Source of the DNA: Myroides odoratus DSM 2801
Lineage (GTDB): Bacteria; Bacteroidota; Bacteroidia; Flavobacteriales; Flavobacteriaceae
DNA: 64,000 bases
Assembly (NCBI RefSeq): GCF_000243275.1
Contig: NZ_CM001437.1
Location: 800,703 to 864,702, forward strand
Direction of reading: 5' to 3'
Under the pieces are notes generated by a model, which was not told where the DNA came from, searched no databases, and was given only the letters and a program-made list of their open reading frames with translations. Numbering within the stretch: the first letter of the stretch is position 1; each line of letters opens with the position of its first letter. Made by a program: the position numbers and the translations under genes. Shown here piece by piece: positions 1 to 8,709 of the stretch.

Positions 1-3000
1 ATGAACCACTGCAGCTAAATTATTTCTACGTCGGTTTTCGTCAATAGCTATGAATCGGCGTAGTTGAATTACCTTGTCAAGTAATTTAATTTGATTAGAA
101 GAAAGCCCTTTGTAAATCTTATCATAAGCCTTTTCATACAAATACTTCGCGTAACCAGAAGCCCCTTTTGCTGTTACAATATAATCCCGAACAACACGGC
201 CACCCGCTTTGTTTAAAATGAATTTTGGCAAGAACTGTCTATCAAAGAATTTAGTAACAAAATTTCTAAATAATTTATTGATATCAAACTTAGGATTAGT
301 AAGTTCTTCCATCTTCTTTTCTGCCTTATTGAATGAATCATCTACTTGTTTTTTAGCCTTAATAGGATCTACTTCTTTTTGTCTTTCAAAATAATCTTTC
401 GCAACCATTTTTTCCATACGGTCATCGAAGGAAGCAAGAATTTCGTTTTCGGTTTTTCCCTCTTTTAAAGCTTGTTCAATTTCGTTTTCAATCTTCGTTC
501 TATTTCGGGAGTTTCGATTTGTTTCGTATGGCTTGTTTAAATAGTCAATAAAATTTGAATCTAAATCGGTTTTCTCTTTTTGAGAAAGGTTTTGGTACCA
601 TTCCGTTTCTTTTACAGCATTTAATCCAGCAGAAATAATATCAGCTACACTCTTAGCTGTTTTGGCGGCAACTTTCATCGCTTGTAATGCTTGACGCGCT
701 ACAACTAAAGGTAAATTCATCCCAAGATTTTCCTTACCAAATTGATCTAGTTGGTCAATAGCTCTATCAAGGTTTTCAATAAACTTATCTAATTTTAAAT
801 CTTTAGAAAGATTGATATCTATCTCTTTAGCTAAAAAATCAATATCAAAATCAAGAAAATTTTGTACCTTTGTTCCATCAGGAAGGGATGCCTCAAAGCG
901 GTTTCGGACGTTAGCGGAAGGAGGATTACCTGCATTCTGGCGTTGACGGATACCTTCCTGGTTTTTAAAGAAAGTTTTTAGAGTCAATCTACCCCCAGAC
1001 TTTCCATAAGCTTGAACAATAACATAATCATTATTGTTACTGTCCTTCTTGATAAATTCAAATAATTTATTACCTGTTTTCTCATCAACCCCTATATAAT
1101 TAACTGTATCAGGATTGTTTACAACATTGATAATTTCTGAATAATCCTCTTTTGTCAGTGGAATATTTCTATGGTCATTTTCATTTCCTGAGAAATGACG
1201 CTTTTTACTGTGTCTTAATTCACCTTCGTTTATTTCAAAAGTAACTTCTCTTTTGAATTTTAAACCAGAAATATCCTCAAGGACCTTTTTAGCAGATTCA
1301 TTGAATTTACCTAATTGAATTATTTCAGATCCTTTAACTCTTGTAAAGGCCTTATCAATAACATCATTTAATAAATTTTGAGCGACTTCTCTTAATCTTC
1401 CTTGTCTTTCGGTTTCTCGGCTTCCTGAGCTTTCAGTTCCTTTATTCTCTCTTGGACCATCTTGTTGTACTCTGGATTCTTCTGCATTGTTTCTGCTATC
1501 TGAGATTTCAGAAGAGTTCTCTGTGCTTCTGTCAACTGTTTCTTGCTCATACTGTTCTCTTTGATTATGTAAATGTAATAATTCTTCATCAGACATAAAG
1601 TCTAATGAAGTAGTGTTTTCAAGTTTTTTGTTTTTATTATCATTTTGATTTACAACTTCTTGCAATAACTCATTAGTAGCAGGAAGTCCTGTTAACTCTT
1701 CAAATCTTGATTTTAAAGAATTGATATCCGAATGAAAACCATTATTCAAAAACGTTTGCGCACCAGTTGGATTTTCAAGAATAAAATCAACAATATCTTG
1801 TTCCGTAATTTCAATTCCTGCAATTTCGCTAAGTTCTTTTGCCTTTGTGTCAAGTGGAGTTCCGTCTTTGCGTAAGTATTGAATAGGAATACTACCACCT
1901 TCTTTCGCATGCACTTCATCTGAGTTTTGAATAAAACTTTCACGACTGACATGACCTAAGTTCTCAGCAATTACTTTTTGCTTATAATCAACACCATTTC
2001 TATAATCTTCAATCTCATTACCAAGGATAGTTTCAGCAACTTCTAGGGCGCTTTCGGACTTCTCAGCAATGAATTTATTTGCTTCTTTTACAGTCATGTT
2101 AGCTAATTCGCTACTATCAGTAACCCCTTCAACTTCATGGGCGCGTCTACCTTCTGTAAGGTCAGTTTGTTTAGCGTATTCTAAAGCAAGTCGATTAGAT
2201 GTTCTTTTGCTTGGAGTATTACCTTCTCTATCTTTAAATACAATTCTACCTTCTTCATTGGATACAGTATATTCTCTACCATTATCAGAAGCTTTTATTG
2301 TTTTTAAAGATTCATCCTGTTTGTTTTCTATATTAGAAAAATCTTTAAGCGTAAAACCTAATCTTCTTTCTAAATATTCTCTTGATAATATATTCTCTGT
2401 ATTATTAGGGTTTAATAATTTTCTATTTAAATTTATTAGTATTCTTTCATCAGAAAGATTTAGGATTTTATTAGACAAAAGATTTGCAAGTTCTCTAGCT
2501 GTTTTAGTTATATCTTCTTTATTATTCCAGTCAGTATTTTCAAGAATATCTAATCCTTCTTTATATGTGTCTTCAAAGCCTTCTCTTATAGGTAAGCTTC
2601 GGATATTATCTAAACTATATTCATCTTGTTTGTTTTGATCTTCTTGTATTGGGTCCAACTGTTCATTTGAAGATTTAGTACCTCCATCATCAACAATACC
2701 TTCTGTTTGTGTTGTTTCATTTGGTAAATTTTGTTTTCGATGATTCTCTAAAGCACGTTCAGAAATTTCATTATCCTTAATGGTTATGTTTTTAGTACCA
2801 TCAGGATTCTTCTCTTGCATCAATTGTCTGCCTGCCTCGTCTTTTAAACGAACAACTTCTTCTTGTGGTAATAGATTAAGCAAAGCATTCGATTCTCGGT
2901 TTAAAATGCCTACACGTTGATTTTCTACTGCTTCAAATTCTTGTTTTAAATTAGAAACAATCTGATCCTTTAAATCTTGTTCCAAATCCGACGACTGAAT

Positions 3001-5379
3001 CTCTCTAGCTTGATTTTTTAAATTTGACTGAGTTTTTTCAATTCTTTTAATCGCTTCAAACTCCTGGTTAGACAAATCAGAAATACCTTTTACTTCTTGC
3101 TCAAGTAACTCTTGATTTCTCAACTTAGCCTTAGATAATTGGCTTTCTACAATAGTTCGATTTGATAGAGACAAAGAACTGTCATCTAGTGCTTTTTCAA
3201 GTTTTAAAATTTCACGATTGGCTTGATCAATTCTTGAATCTAAAGAAAACGACTTTATTGATTTTGAAACTACACTTGCTGAGAATGGAATAATTGCCCC
3301 CATAGCAAAACCAGCTGCAGAAGCATCTAATACATTATCAAACACTCCTACATCTTTCTTGTCAAGAGCATAGATATCCATTAAGTTTTGCATGATTTCG
3401 GTAGCTGCTTCATCAACACCTTCATATGTTGAGTTAATAGCTACTGCTTTACCTGTATTTGAAATACCTTTCCACATTCCATCAGCAATCATTTTTCTTT
3501 CAGGAGCTGTAGCTGATTGAATAATTCTTGCTGAATTCATTAAAACAAGTCGGTCAACATAAGCCGAAACCGTCTCAGAAACTCCATACCCAAGAGGCAC
3601 TAAAGTCTTTTGAAAATAGTTATAATCTCCCTCTCCTTTATCCATTTCGTTCTGCATTTCTTCCCACTGAGTTCCAGTAGCAGAAACACCCAAAGCACCA
3701 ATTCCTCCAATACCTGTGGCAACTGCTGCATAAATTGGAATCTGAGAAGCCAAAGCGGTATTAGAAAACCACTGACCAAAGTCACCTAAAGTATTTATAT
3801 TTTCAACCGAAATAGGCTTAGCAATTCCTTCTCGGACATCTGTTGCCGTATCAGTTAATAATTTAGAAGCTTTTCTAATTTGCTTGGTTGCATTGGGGCT
3901 TTCAAAACCGTTAGCTTCGTTTGCCCAATTCATAACATCAAGAAGTCCAGCTGTTAGATCTAATCCGGTAGCACCAGCATTATCAGCAAAGTTTTTCAAC
4001 CAACCATAATTGCGTTTAAGAACATCAATATTGTCTTTTGCTTCGCCAATATCTTTTTGGTTAGAAACAAATTCTTGGTAAGTGTTTAATGATTCTTGAA
4101 TAACTCCCTTATACCTTGTGTCTAATTCTTGTCCTCTTTGTGCATATTCTTCTTCTGTAATTTCTCCTTTTTGAGCTTTTGATACTAACTCATTTACCTC
4201 ATTTTGGATATTGTCAATCTCTAATCGTTGAATATTTTGTTGAGTAAGATTGAGTTTATCTTTCTCAGATAAAGAAGCGAGTTCGCTTGTTTGAAATAAA
4301 TTAAGTTTGTCCTTGTCAGACATACCGAATTTATCTACTTCTTTTTGAGCGTCTTTTAAATAGGACCTTACTTGACTTTCAGACTGAGAAGATATTTCTT
4401 TTTCAACTTTCAATTGTTTCGCTTTGGCAATTCGTTGCTCGTCAGTCAAAGTTTGAGCTGGTCTATTTTCTTTTTTAGCATTTGCTACCTCTTGCTTAAT
4501 TTGGTTGTCAACTTCTTTTAATTCAGAAGCAATCGGATTAGTTTCTAATTGAAACTTTTCTTTAATTGACTGATGATTGCTTTTAGGTATTCCAGAAAAA
4601 GAAACTGCAGCATCCACCATCGCATTAAACCCCTTTTTACCATAAGCTTTAATATTGTTCCACCAACCACTTTGATTTACCTCATCATCTACAGATTGGG
4701 CGATTTGTTGTTTCTTTTCTTCTGAAACAGATTTAGCCGTTTGGTAAGTATCAAACAGCTTCGTTATTTCAGGATTACTTTGTTTTATTTTTTGTTGATT
4801 CCAAGCAAGTGTGCCTTCAACATTCCCATCATAGAAAGGAGATTTATTAGAGGCTATTCTTCCTCTTGCGTGTTTAACTGCTTTATCGATTATAGTCTCA
4901 CCAATAGCACTTCTGTCATTGGGATCATTCCCTTTTAGTAGCCATTTTTTTTCTGATTCGCTTAGTGTTGGTATAAGAGTTGGGATTTCAATTTCATTTC
5001 CATTGATGTTTACACCAATAGAAATTTCGGTTGCAAAGTCATTGCTCCCGTCCTTCATTTTTAATTCCCCAAAATAGCCTCTTCCTTTTTTTGTTCCGTC
5101 ATTTCGACGCCCATAGTCCAAAGAACCATTTCCCGAATTGGATTCCGAATTTTGTTGAGGAACAGAAGAATCGGATGTGTCTTTTTTTTTTGATGATAAT
5201 CTATTTTCAAAAGAGTTGTAATCTCCTAATGAAAATCCTTTTTCATTAACTGCATCATAAAACCTTTTTCTATCTTCTGAGGTCTTCATCTTTGATTCAA
5301 AAGAATCATAATCTCCAATATTAAACTTTGCTGATACAGCAGTATGTAATTTTTTTAATTCTTTATCTTCACTTACCAT
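1..5379 (-). CDS. Giant phage 'polyvalent' ejection protein with embedded PBECR-type nuclease (3' end outside window)
   Basis: The frame stays open from the ATG at 5379 to the window edge, giving at least 1793 residues. Residues 19-31 and 49-61 form an exact 30-residue-period repeat (FNIGDYDSFESKM, then FSLGDYNSFENRL), a pattern seen at the N-termini of phage ejection proteins. Residues about 95-182 hold a GRGYFG...IPTLIPTL module common in virion proteins. Hydrophobic Ala/Gly-rich stretches lie near 540-570 and 690-705, between long charged coiled-coil regions. Residues about 1160-1217 contain GIEITEQDIVDFILENP, a polyvalent-protein motif. Residues about 1383-1475 (RHSKKRH, DHRNIPLTKEDY, GGRLTLKTFFKN) look like a phage Barnase/EndoU/ColicinE5-D/RelE-like nuclease (PBECR). 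The last 100 or so residues are a helical polyvalent-associated domain. The family is thought to be injected with the DNA and to act in the host. Function is inferred from motifs only. Confidence 0.8.
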   Translation of the reverse strand, partial: MVSEDKELKKLHTAVSAKFNIGDYDSFESKMKTSEDRKRFYDAVNEKGFSLGDYNSFENRLSSKKKDTSDSSVPQQNSESNSGNGSLDYGRRNDGTKKGRGYFGELKMKDGSNDFATEISIGVNINGNEIEIPTLIPTLSESEKKWLLKGNDPNDRSAIGETIIDKAVKHARGRIASNKSPFYDGNVEGTLAWNQQKIKQSNPEITKLFDTYQTAKSVSEEKKQQIAQSVDDEVNQSGWWNNIKAYGKKGFNAMVDAAVSFSGIPKSNHQSIKEKFQLETNPIASELKEVDNQIKQEVANAKKENRPAQTLTDEQRIAKAKQLKVEKEISSQSESQVRSYLKDAQKEVDKFGMSDKDKLNLFQTSELASLSEKDKLNLTQQNIQRLEIDNIQNEVNELVSKAQKGEITEEEYAQRGQELDTRYKGVIQESLNTYQEFVSNQKDIGEAKDNIDVLKRNYGWLKNFADNAGATGLDLTAGLLDVMNWANEANGFESPNATKQIRKASKLLTDTATDVREGIAKPISVENINTLGDFGQWFSNTALASQIPIYAAVATGIGGIGALGVSATGTQWEEMQNEMDKGEGDYNYFQKTLVPLGYGVSETVSAYVDRLVLMNSARIIQSATAPERKMIADGMWKGISNTGKAVAINSTYEGVDEAATEIMQNLMDIYALDKKDVGVFDNVLDASAAGFAMGAIIPFSASVVSKSIKSFSLDSRIDQANREILKLEKALDDSSLSLSNRTIVESQLSKAKLRNQELLEQEVKGISDLSNQEFEAIKRIEKTQSNLKNQAREIQSSDLEQDLKDQIVSNLKQEFEAVENQRVGILNRESNALLNLLPQEEVVRLKDEAGRQLMQEKNPDGTKNITIKDNEISERALENHRKQNLPNETTQTEGIVDDGGTKSSNEQLDPIQEDQNKQDEYSLDNIRSLPIREGFEDTYKEGLDILENTDWNNKEDITKTARELANLLSNKILNLSDERILINLNRKLLNPNNTENILSREYLERRLGFTLKDFSNIENKQDESLKTIKASDNGREYTVSNEEGRIVFKDREGNTPSKRTSNRLALEYAKQTDLTEGRRAHEVEGVTDSSELANMTVKEANKFIAEKSESALEVAETILGNEIEDYRNGVDYKQKVIAENLGHVSRESFIQNSDEVHAKEGGSIPIQYLRKDGTPLDTKAKELSEIAGIEITEQDIVDFILENPTGAQTFLNNGFHSDINSLKSRFEELTGLPATNELLQEVVNQNDNKNKKLENTTSLDFMSDEELLHLHNQREQYEQETVDRSTENSSEISDSRNNAEESRVQQDGPRENKGTESSGSRETERQGRLREVAQNLLNDVIDKAFTRVKGSEIIQLGKFNESAKKVLEDISGLKFKREVTFEINEGELRHSKKRHFSGNENDHRNIPLTKEDYSEIINVVNNPDTVNYIGVDEKTGNKLFEFIKKDSNNNDYVIVQAYGKSGGRLTLKTFFKNQEGIRQRQNAGNPPSANVRNRFEASLPDGTKVQNFLDFDIDFLAKEIDINLSKDLKLDKFIENLDRAIDQLDQFGKENLGMNLPLVVARQALQAMKVAAKTAKSVADIISAGLNAVKETEWYQNLSQKEKTDLDSNFIDYLNKPYETNRNSRNRTKIENEIEQALKEGKTENEILASFDDRMEKMVAKDYFERQKEVDPIKAKKQVDDSFNKAEKKMEELTNPKFDINKLFRNFVTKFFDRQFLPKFILNKAGGRVVRDYIVTAKGASGYAKYLYEKAYDKIYKGLSSNQIKLLDKVIQLRRFIAIDENRRRNNLAAVVH

Positions 5380-6821
5380 TCAATTGTTTCTTTTTGAGAT
5401 GAATTTGAATCGCTTTTTGAGGTTGACATATTTTGTTTTGTGAAGTTTGCGCGTTGCTTTAATTCTTCCGTTGTAGTATTAAGCATCTTCGCTATTCGGC
5501 TTTCTGTTTCTTTTGAAACAATGGTTTTCATTTTTTTATTTTCAGTAGAGGTATTCTTTATCTCTACACCATCTATAAAACTACTTGAAGCAGCCTTTCC
5601 TTCTGAATAACTACCCGTAACCATCATTCGCCCATCATCTGAATAAGTGTAGTTATCAATAGTTACGTTTGATAAAGTCTTGGTTTTATCTCCTGTTTTT
5701 AAATCTATTGCTTCCAGCTTAACTTTTCCATCTACTGGCACACTCTTGGCCCCATCTGCAATTTTGCTATAATGATTCCCCCAGGTATTTTCAGTTGGAG
5801 TTACAGCTTCACCTATTCCAGTTGTTTCTTTTGTTTTACTATCTTGATGATGTCTTTCACGTTGAGCGCGATTCTTATCTCCTTGTTCAGCAGTAGAATC
5901 CCTTTCTCGCAAACTTTCTCTATCTTTTGAATTGAATATTCTTTCTGACACATCTCTCTCAATTCCTTTAAGTACATCTTCGCTTGGATTTTTGTAATCA
6001 TACCCTAATTCGGTCAATCTTGATTTAGCGAAATTGGTTAAAGCACCATCCGAATCATACATTAATGATTGGGCAGAAGTTTTCGCCACATCAAGAGGAA
6101 TTCCTTTTTCTGTAATAATATCATAACCTTCGCGATCTTTTGTCTTGACTGTACCTAATCCTTTAGACATGTCAGTTATCATCTTATCGTAATCTAATTT
6201 TGGCTGAAACTCCCAAACACCAATACTATCTTTTAGATTATCCCAAGGCATTAGGTCTATCTTCCCGTCACCATCTAAGTCCTTAAAACCTATCATCGGG
6301 AAACCATTTTCATCGATTCCTCCTAAGTAGTTTTCAAAACCATTCAGCACCTTCTTCTCAAAGTCAAGATTTCTAAAAAGAGAGCCGTTTTTGACTCCTT
6401 CCATATAGTTCTGATTCATCTTTGTAAAGTTTTGAGTAGCCACTTTCAAATTGGTACCCAGCTTATCAAGATTCAAGTTTTCCATTTCAAGCTTTATACG
6501 TTCCGAATCTGATATATTACCCGAACGAAGCTTCTTGTATATTTCTCCTTTTCGATTCATTGCCTGCATGACTATACGCCCTTGCAATTCATTCAACGAA
6601 CCAGAACCAGTATCATAATTCTCGACAGATTTCAAAAGTCGTTCACGTAACTGTTCATCGCGGACGAATTGTTTATCTCGACGATGTTCCTCTAATTGTT
6701 GCTCACGCATTTTCTGGTCTTTGCGCGCTAAGTTTAATCTTTCTTGCTGGCCAATTGTATCAGCAAGACTAAAACCAGAAGCTTGAGAAGGAGCGTAAAC
6801 GCTAGTATGATTTCCTGCCAT
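5373..6821 (-). CDS. Internal virion / cargo protein with EF-hand-like loop
   Basis: A 482-residue hydrophilic protein rich in Lys, Glu, Gln and Ser, with a long charged helical N-terminal half (residues 20-170) and a Ser/Lys-rich disordered tail. Residues about 180-195 read KDLDGDGKIDLMP, which has the DxDxDG spacing of a calcium-binding EF-hand or dockerin loop. It starts 3 bp after the preceding gene, and its end overlaps the start of the giant polyvalent protein by 7 bp, so the three are translationally linked. In podoviruses this place between the small gp14-like protein and the largest ejection protein is held by internal virion proteins that enter the cell with the DNA. I recognise no enzyme domain. 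The assignment rests on position and composition. Confidence 0.6.
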   Translation of the reverse strand: MAGNHTSVYAPSQASGFSLADTIGQQERLNLARKDQKMREQQLEEHRRDKQFVRDEQLRERLLKSVENYDTGSGSLNELQGRIVMQAMNRKGEIYKKLRSGNISDSERIKLEMENLNLDKLGTNLKVATQNFTKMNQNYMEGVKNGSLFRNLDFEKKVLNGFENYLGGIDENGFPMIGFKDLDGDGKIDLMPWDNLKDSIGVWEFQPKLDYDKMITDMSKGLGTVKTKDREGYDIITEKGIPLDVAKTSAQSLMYDSDGALTNFAKSRLTELGYDYKNPSEDVLKGIERDVSERIFNSKDRESLRERDSTAEQGDKNRAQRERHHQDSKTKETTGIGEAVTPTENTWGNHYSKIADGAKSVPVDGKVKLEAIDLKTGDKTKTLSNVTIDNYTYSDDGRMMVTGSYSEGKAASSSFIDGVEIKNTSTENKKMKTIVSKETESRIAKMLNTTTEELKQRANFTKQNMSTSKSDSNSSQKETIEW

Positions 6822-6823
6822 AG

Positions 6824-7516
6824 CTACATATCGATTTTATAATTCATATTATTTTCTGTGGTAAATTTTGGAATAGGAGATAATTGAAAGCCAGCATTGA
6901 ATAAGGGATTGAATCCTCCTTGTGATGGTGCAGGAATCGTCAATGATTGAAAACCTGGATGTTTTATAGAACCTGATAATGAAGTTTGAGATTCTCTTGT
7001 TTGTGGTACAGAAGCGGATTTTGAACCAATAGTCCCTCCTAATGAGCCAGCAGCAGCAACTGCTCCATTAATTCCGTTCCACATATTTTGTTCACCTGCC
7101 ATATATTGGCTACCAAGAGCAGCAATATTTTGATTATCTCGTTGCTCCTTGATTCCCATAATACGAGAATCTTCTCCTGCTATTGCGTAATCACGTTGAA
7201 TGATTTGATCGTCAATGTCTTTTTGAATCTGTCTGTTAACTTGATTTGTATTTGCTTGCACAGCAGGCAACAAAGCAAGTCCTCGACTTCCTCCACCTTG
7301 CAAAGCATCCACAATGTTTGCAGTAGTTCGCTGAGCTTCTTCTCGCATCAAATCAGTTCCGACTGTTGAAATTCCTACTCTTTCAAAAGCGTTATCTAAT
7401 TCCTGTCGCTGGTAAGAGTTCATTTCTTCCTTTGCTTTTTTCTTTTGCTGTTCGCCTTGATATATTGAAGCTCCTGCTGCCGCAAGTCCAATGCTCGCAC
7501 TTGTTATAGCCGCCAT
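6824..7516 (-). CDS. Small internal virion (gp14-like) ejection protein
   Basis: A 230-residue protein with an Ala/Gly-rich hydrophobic N-terminus (SIGLAAAGASIYQGEQQKKK) followed by a long polar helix rich in Gln, Arg and Asp, then a second Ala/Gly stretch near residues 145-165 and a low-complexity C-terminus. The same pattern is seen in small internal virion proteins of podoviruses such as T7 gp14, which form part of the DNA ejection channel. It is the first gene of the ejection-protein unit: a TATCTTTG promoter box lies 30 bp upstream, and the next gene follows after 2 bp. Homology to gp14 itself is not claimed; the call rests on size, composition and position. Confidence 0.6.
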   Translation of the reverse strand: MAAITSASIGLAAAGASIYQGEQQKKKAKEEMNSYQRQELDNAFERVGISTVGTDLMREEAQRTTANIVDALQGGGSRGLALLPAVQANTNQVNRQIQKDIDDQIIQRDYAIAGEDSRIMGIKEQRDNQNIAALGSQYMAGEQNMWNGINGAVAAAGSLGGTIGSKSASVPQTRESQTSLSGSIKHPGFQSLTIPAPSQGGFNPLFNAGFQLSPIPKFTTENNMNYKIDM

Positions 7517-7542
7517 AAAAAATAGATTTTACTTATTACCTT

Positions 7543-7569
7543 ACTCAAAGATAATAAATAAAATCTATT
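7543..7569 (-). promoter_or_regulatory. Phage late promoter (ejection-protein unit), repeat copy A
   Basis: The minus strand reads TATCTTTG at 7553-7546, matching the Bacteroidota -7 box TAnnTTTG, 30 bp upstream of the ATG at 7516. The 27 bp around it are identical to 18040-18066, which precedes the scaffold/capsid unit. No good -33 TTG box is seen, so a phage-specific activator or polymerase may be needed. Confidence 0.65.
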
Positions 7570-7595
7570 GAAAATAAAATAACGATAAGTTTTAG

Positions 7596-7997
7596 TTATA
7601 GTATTTTAATCATTTCTGTTGTCTGAATAGAACCTTTAATATACTGACAATCTGCAAAATGATTAATTAGTGAAGCGTGTTTAAGATTAGTGTAAGCGAC
7701 TTTAAAACCTTTTGATTTGGCTATATCTCCAAGTTCATTTATTAAATCTAACAACGCTTCTTTTCTGTCTGATTTTCGGTAGTTTGGATTTGAAACAATA
7801 AACTCAATCCAACACATTTTTGAGTTGGTATAGTAGATAAAACCTGCACAAATATTTACACCATCTTTAGAGAGTATAATTCCGCATGTTCCATTATTTG
7901 GTAACATTTCTTGAGCAGGTGGCGGAAATTTCCACCACTTCCACCAGGATACTAATTCCTGATAATCTTCTTCTTTTAAAACACGAGCATTAAACAT
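7596..7997 (-). CDS. GNAT-family N-acetyltransferase (phage)
   Basis: A 133-residue protein with the look of a short GNAT acetyltransferase: an N-terminal segment DYQELVSWWKWWKFPPP, a central strand pair (GVNICAGFIYYTNSKMCWIEFIV), then the basic turn NYRKSDRKEAL, where GNAT enzymes bind acetyl-CoA, followed by a helix. Very similar small proteins are common next to tail genes in Bacteroidota phages. The substrate is unknown. The start overlaps the end of the upstream gene by 8 bp, so it is cotranslated with the tail-nozzle unit. It could modify a host or virion protein during infection, but nothing in the sequence says which. Confidence 0.65.
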   Translation of the reverse strand: MFNARVLKEEDYQELVSWWKWWKFPPPAQEMLPNNGTCGIILSKDGVNICAGFIYYTNSKMCWIEFIVSNPNYRKSDRKEALLDLINELGDIAKSKGFKVAYTNLKHASLINHFADCQYIKGSIQTTEMIKIL

Positions 7998-8709
7998 ACG
8001 ACTTGATTATATTAGAATTAATAGCAAATAGTTCTACTTGCTTATCATCGTTATTTTTCATTTCGATATCTGCATAGTAGCCTCGGATTTCGTCCCCTTC
8101 TACCCTAGCATTCTTACTTGATAAAATAAAGAATCCGGCATACCTATCAACAAGATTTACATTTACTTGAATTGAATCTTCTGTTTTTCCAATAACATCA
8201 CCTATCAAAATTGGTTTATCTCCATCTAGTTTGAATAATTGATCACCAATATTTGTGAAGTCTGATACCCTTTTAAAAAATAGAGTATCAGAATCATTAC
8301 TTTGGCAAATTCCGACTCCTTGTGCATTTCCGTTCAAATCTCCTTCTTGTTCGTTTCCTCGCAAATAAGCAAAGTATCTACTTTCCTTTTTATTGAAATC
8401 TGTAGTTTTTAAAGAAGTTCTTGTAAGGTTAGTCTTTATTTCAACTTCCCAAGACGAGCTGCCTTCAATTACAAATGTTTTGAAAATCTTGTCATCAGTT
8501 TGAGCCTCATTAAACACCGTATTGATTTTTGACGGATACTTTACGCCAAAAAAAGTGTTGATAATTGGATTGGATTTATCGTTCTGCTGCCAAAGGTTTC
8601 CGTCTTTTATAACGAATGCAGTTCCGCCAAGCCTTAAATAAGCGTCAGGCAAAAAACTAAAGAATGATACCCATCCAGTTTCTTTTTCTTTAAATCCTAG
8701 TGTTTTCAT
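7990..8709 (-). CDS. Tail-nozzle-associated structural protein (distal part encoded separately)
   Basis: A 239-residue beta-rich protein. The opening KETGWVSFFSFLPDAYLRLGG and the following GNLWQQND and IINTFFGVKYPSKI stretches resemble the distal segment of the large nozzle or 'stabilization' proteins of Bacteroidota short-tailed phages. Here it is a separate gene that starts within the stop codon of the 1421-residue protein (ATGA overlap, 4 bp), so the two are probably made in a fixed ratio by coupled translation. No catalytic motif is seen. It could be a divided form of one ancestral protein or an independent distal cap. Confidence 0.5.
   Translation of the reverse strand: MKTLGFKEKETGWVSFFSFLPDAYLRLGGTAFVIKDGNLWQQNDKSNPIINTFFGVKYPSKINTVFNEAQTDDKIFKTFVIEGSSSWEVEIKTNLTRTSLKTTDFNKKESRYFAYLRGNEQEGDLNGNAQGVGICQSNDSDTLFFKRVSDFTNIGDQLFKLDGDKPILIGDVIGKTEDSIQVNVNLVDRYAGFFILSSKNARVEGDEIRGYYADIEMKNNDDKQVELFAINSNIIKSYV

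Noticed and set aside
2069..2638. A 189-codon plus-strand ORF
   Set aside because: It runs antisense to the continuous reading frame of the giant polyvalent protein and has Leu/Ser-rich composition typical of a shadow frame.
5813..6001. Short minus-strand ORFs inside virion genes (also 1392-1589, 1746-1952, 9773-9979, 27751-27963)
   Set aside because: All lie in other frames of longer, well-supported coding sequences, with composition unlike phage proteins here.
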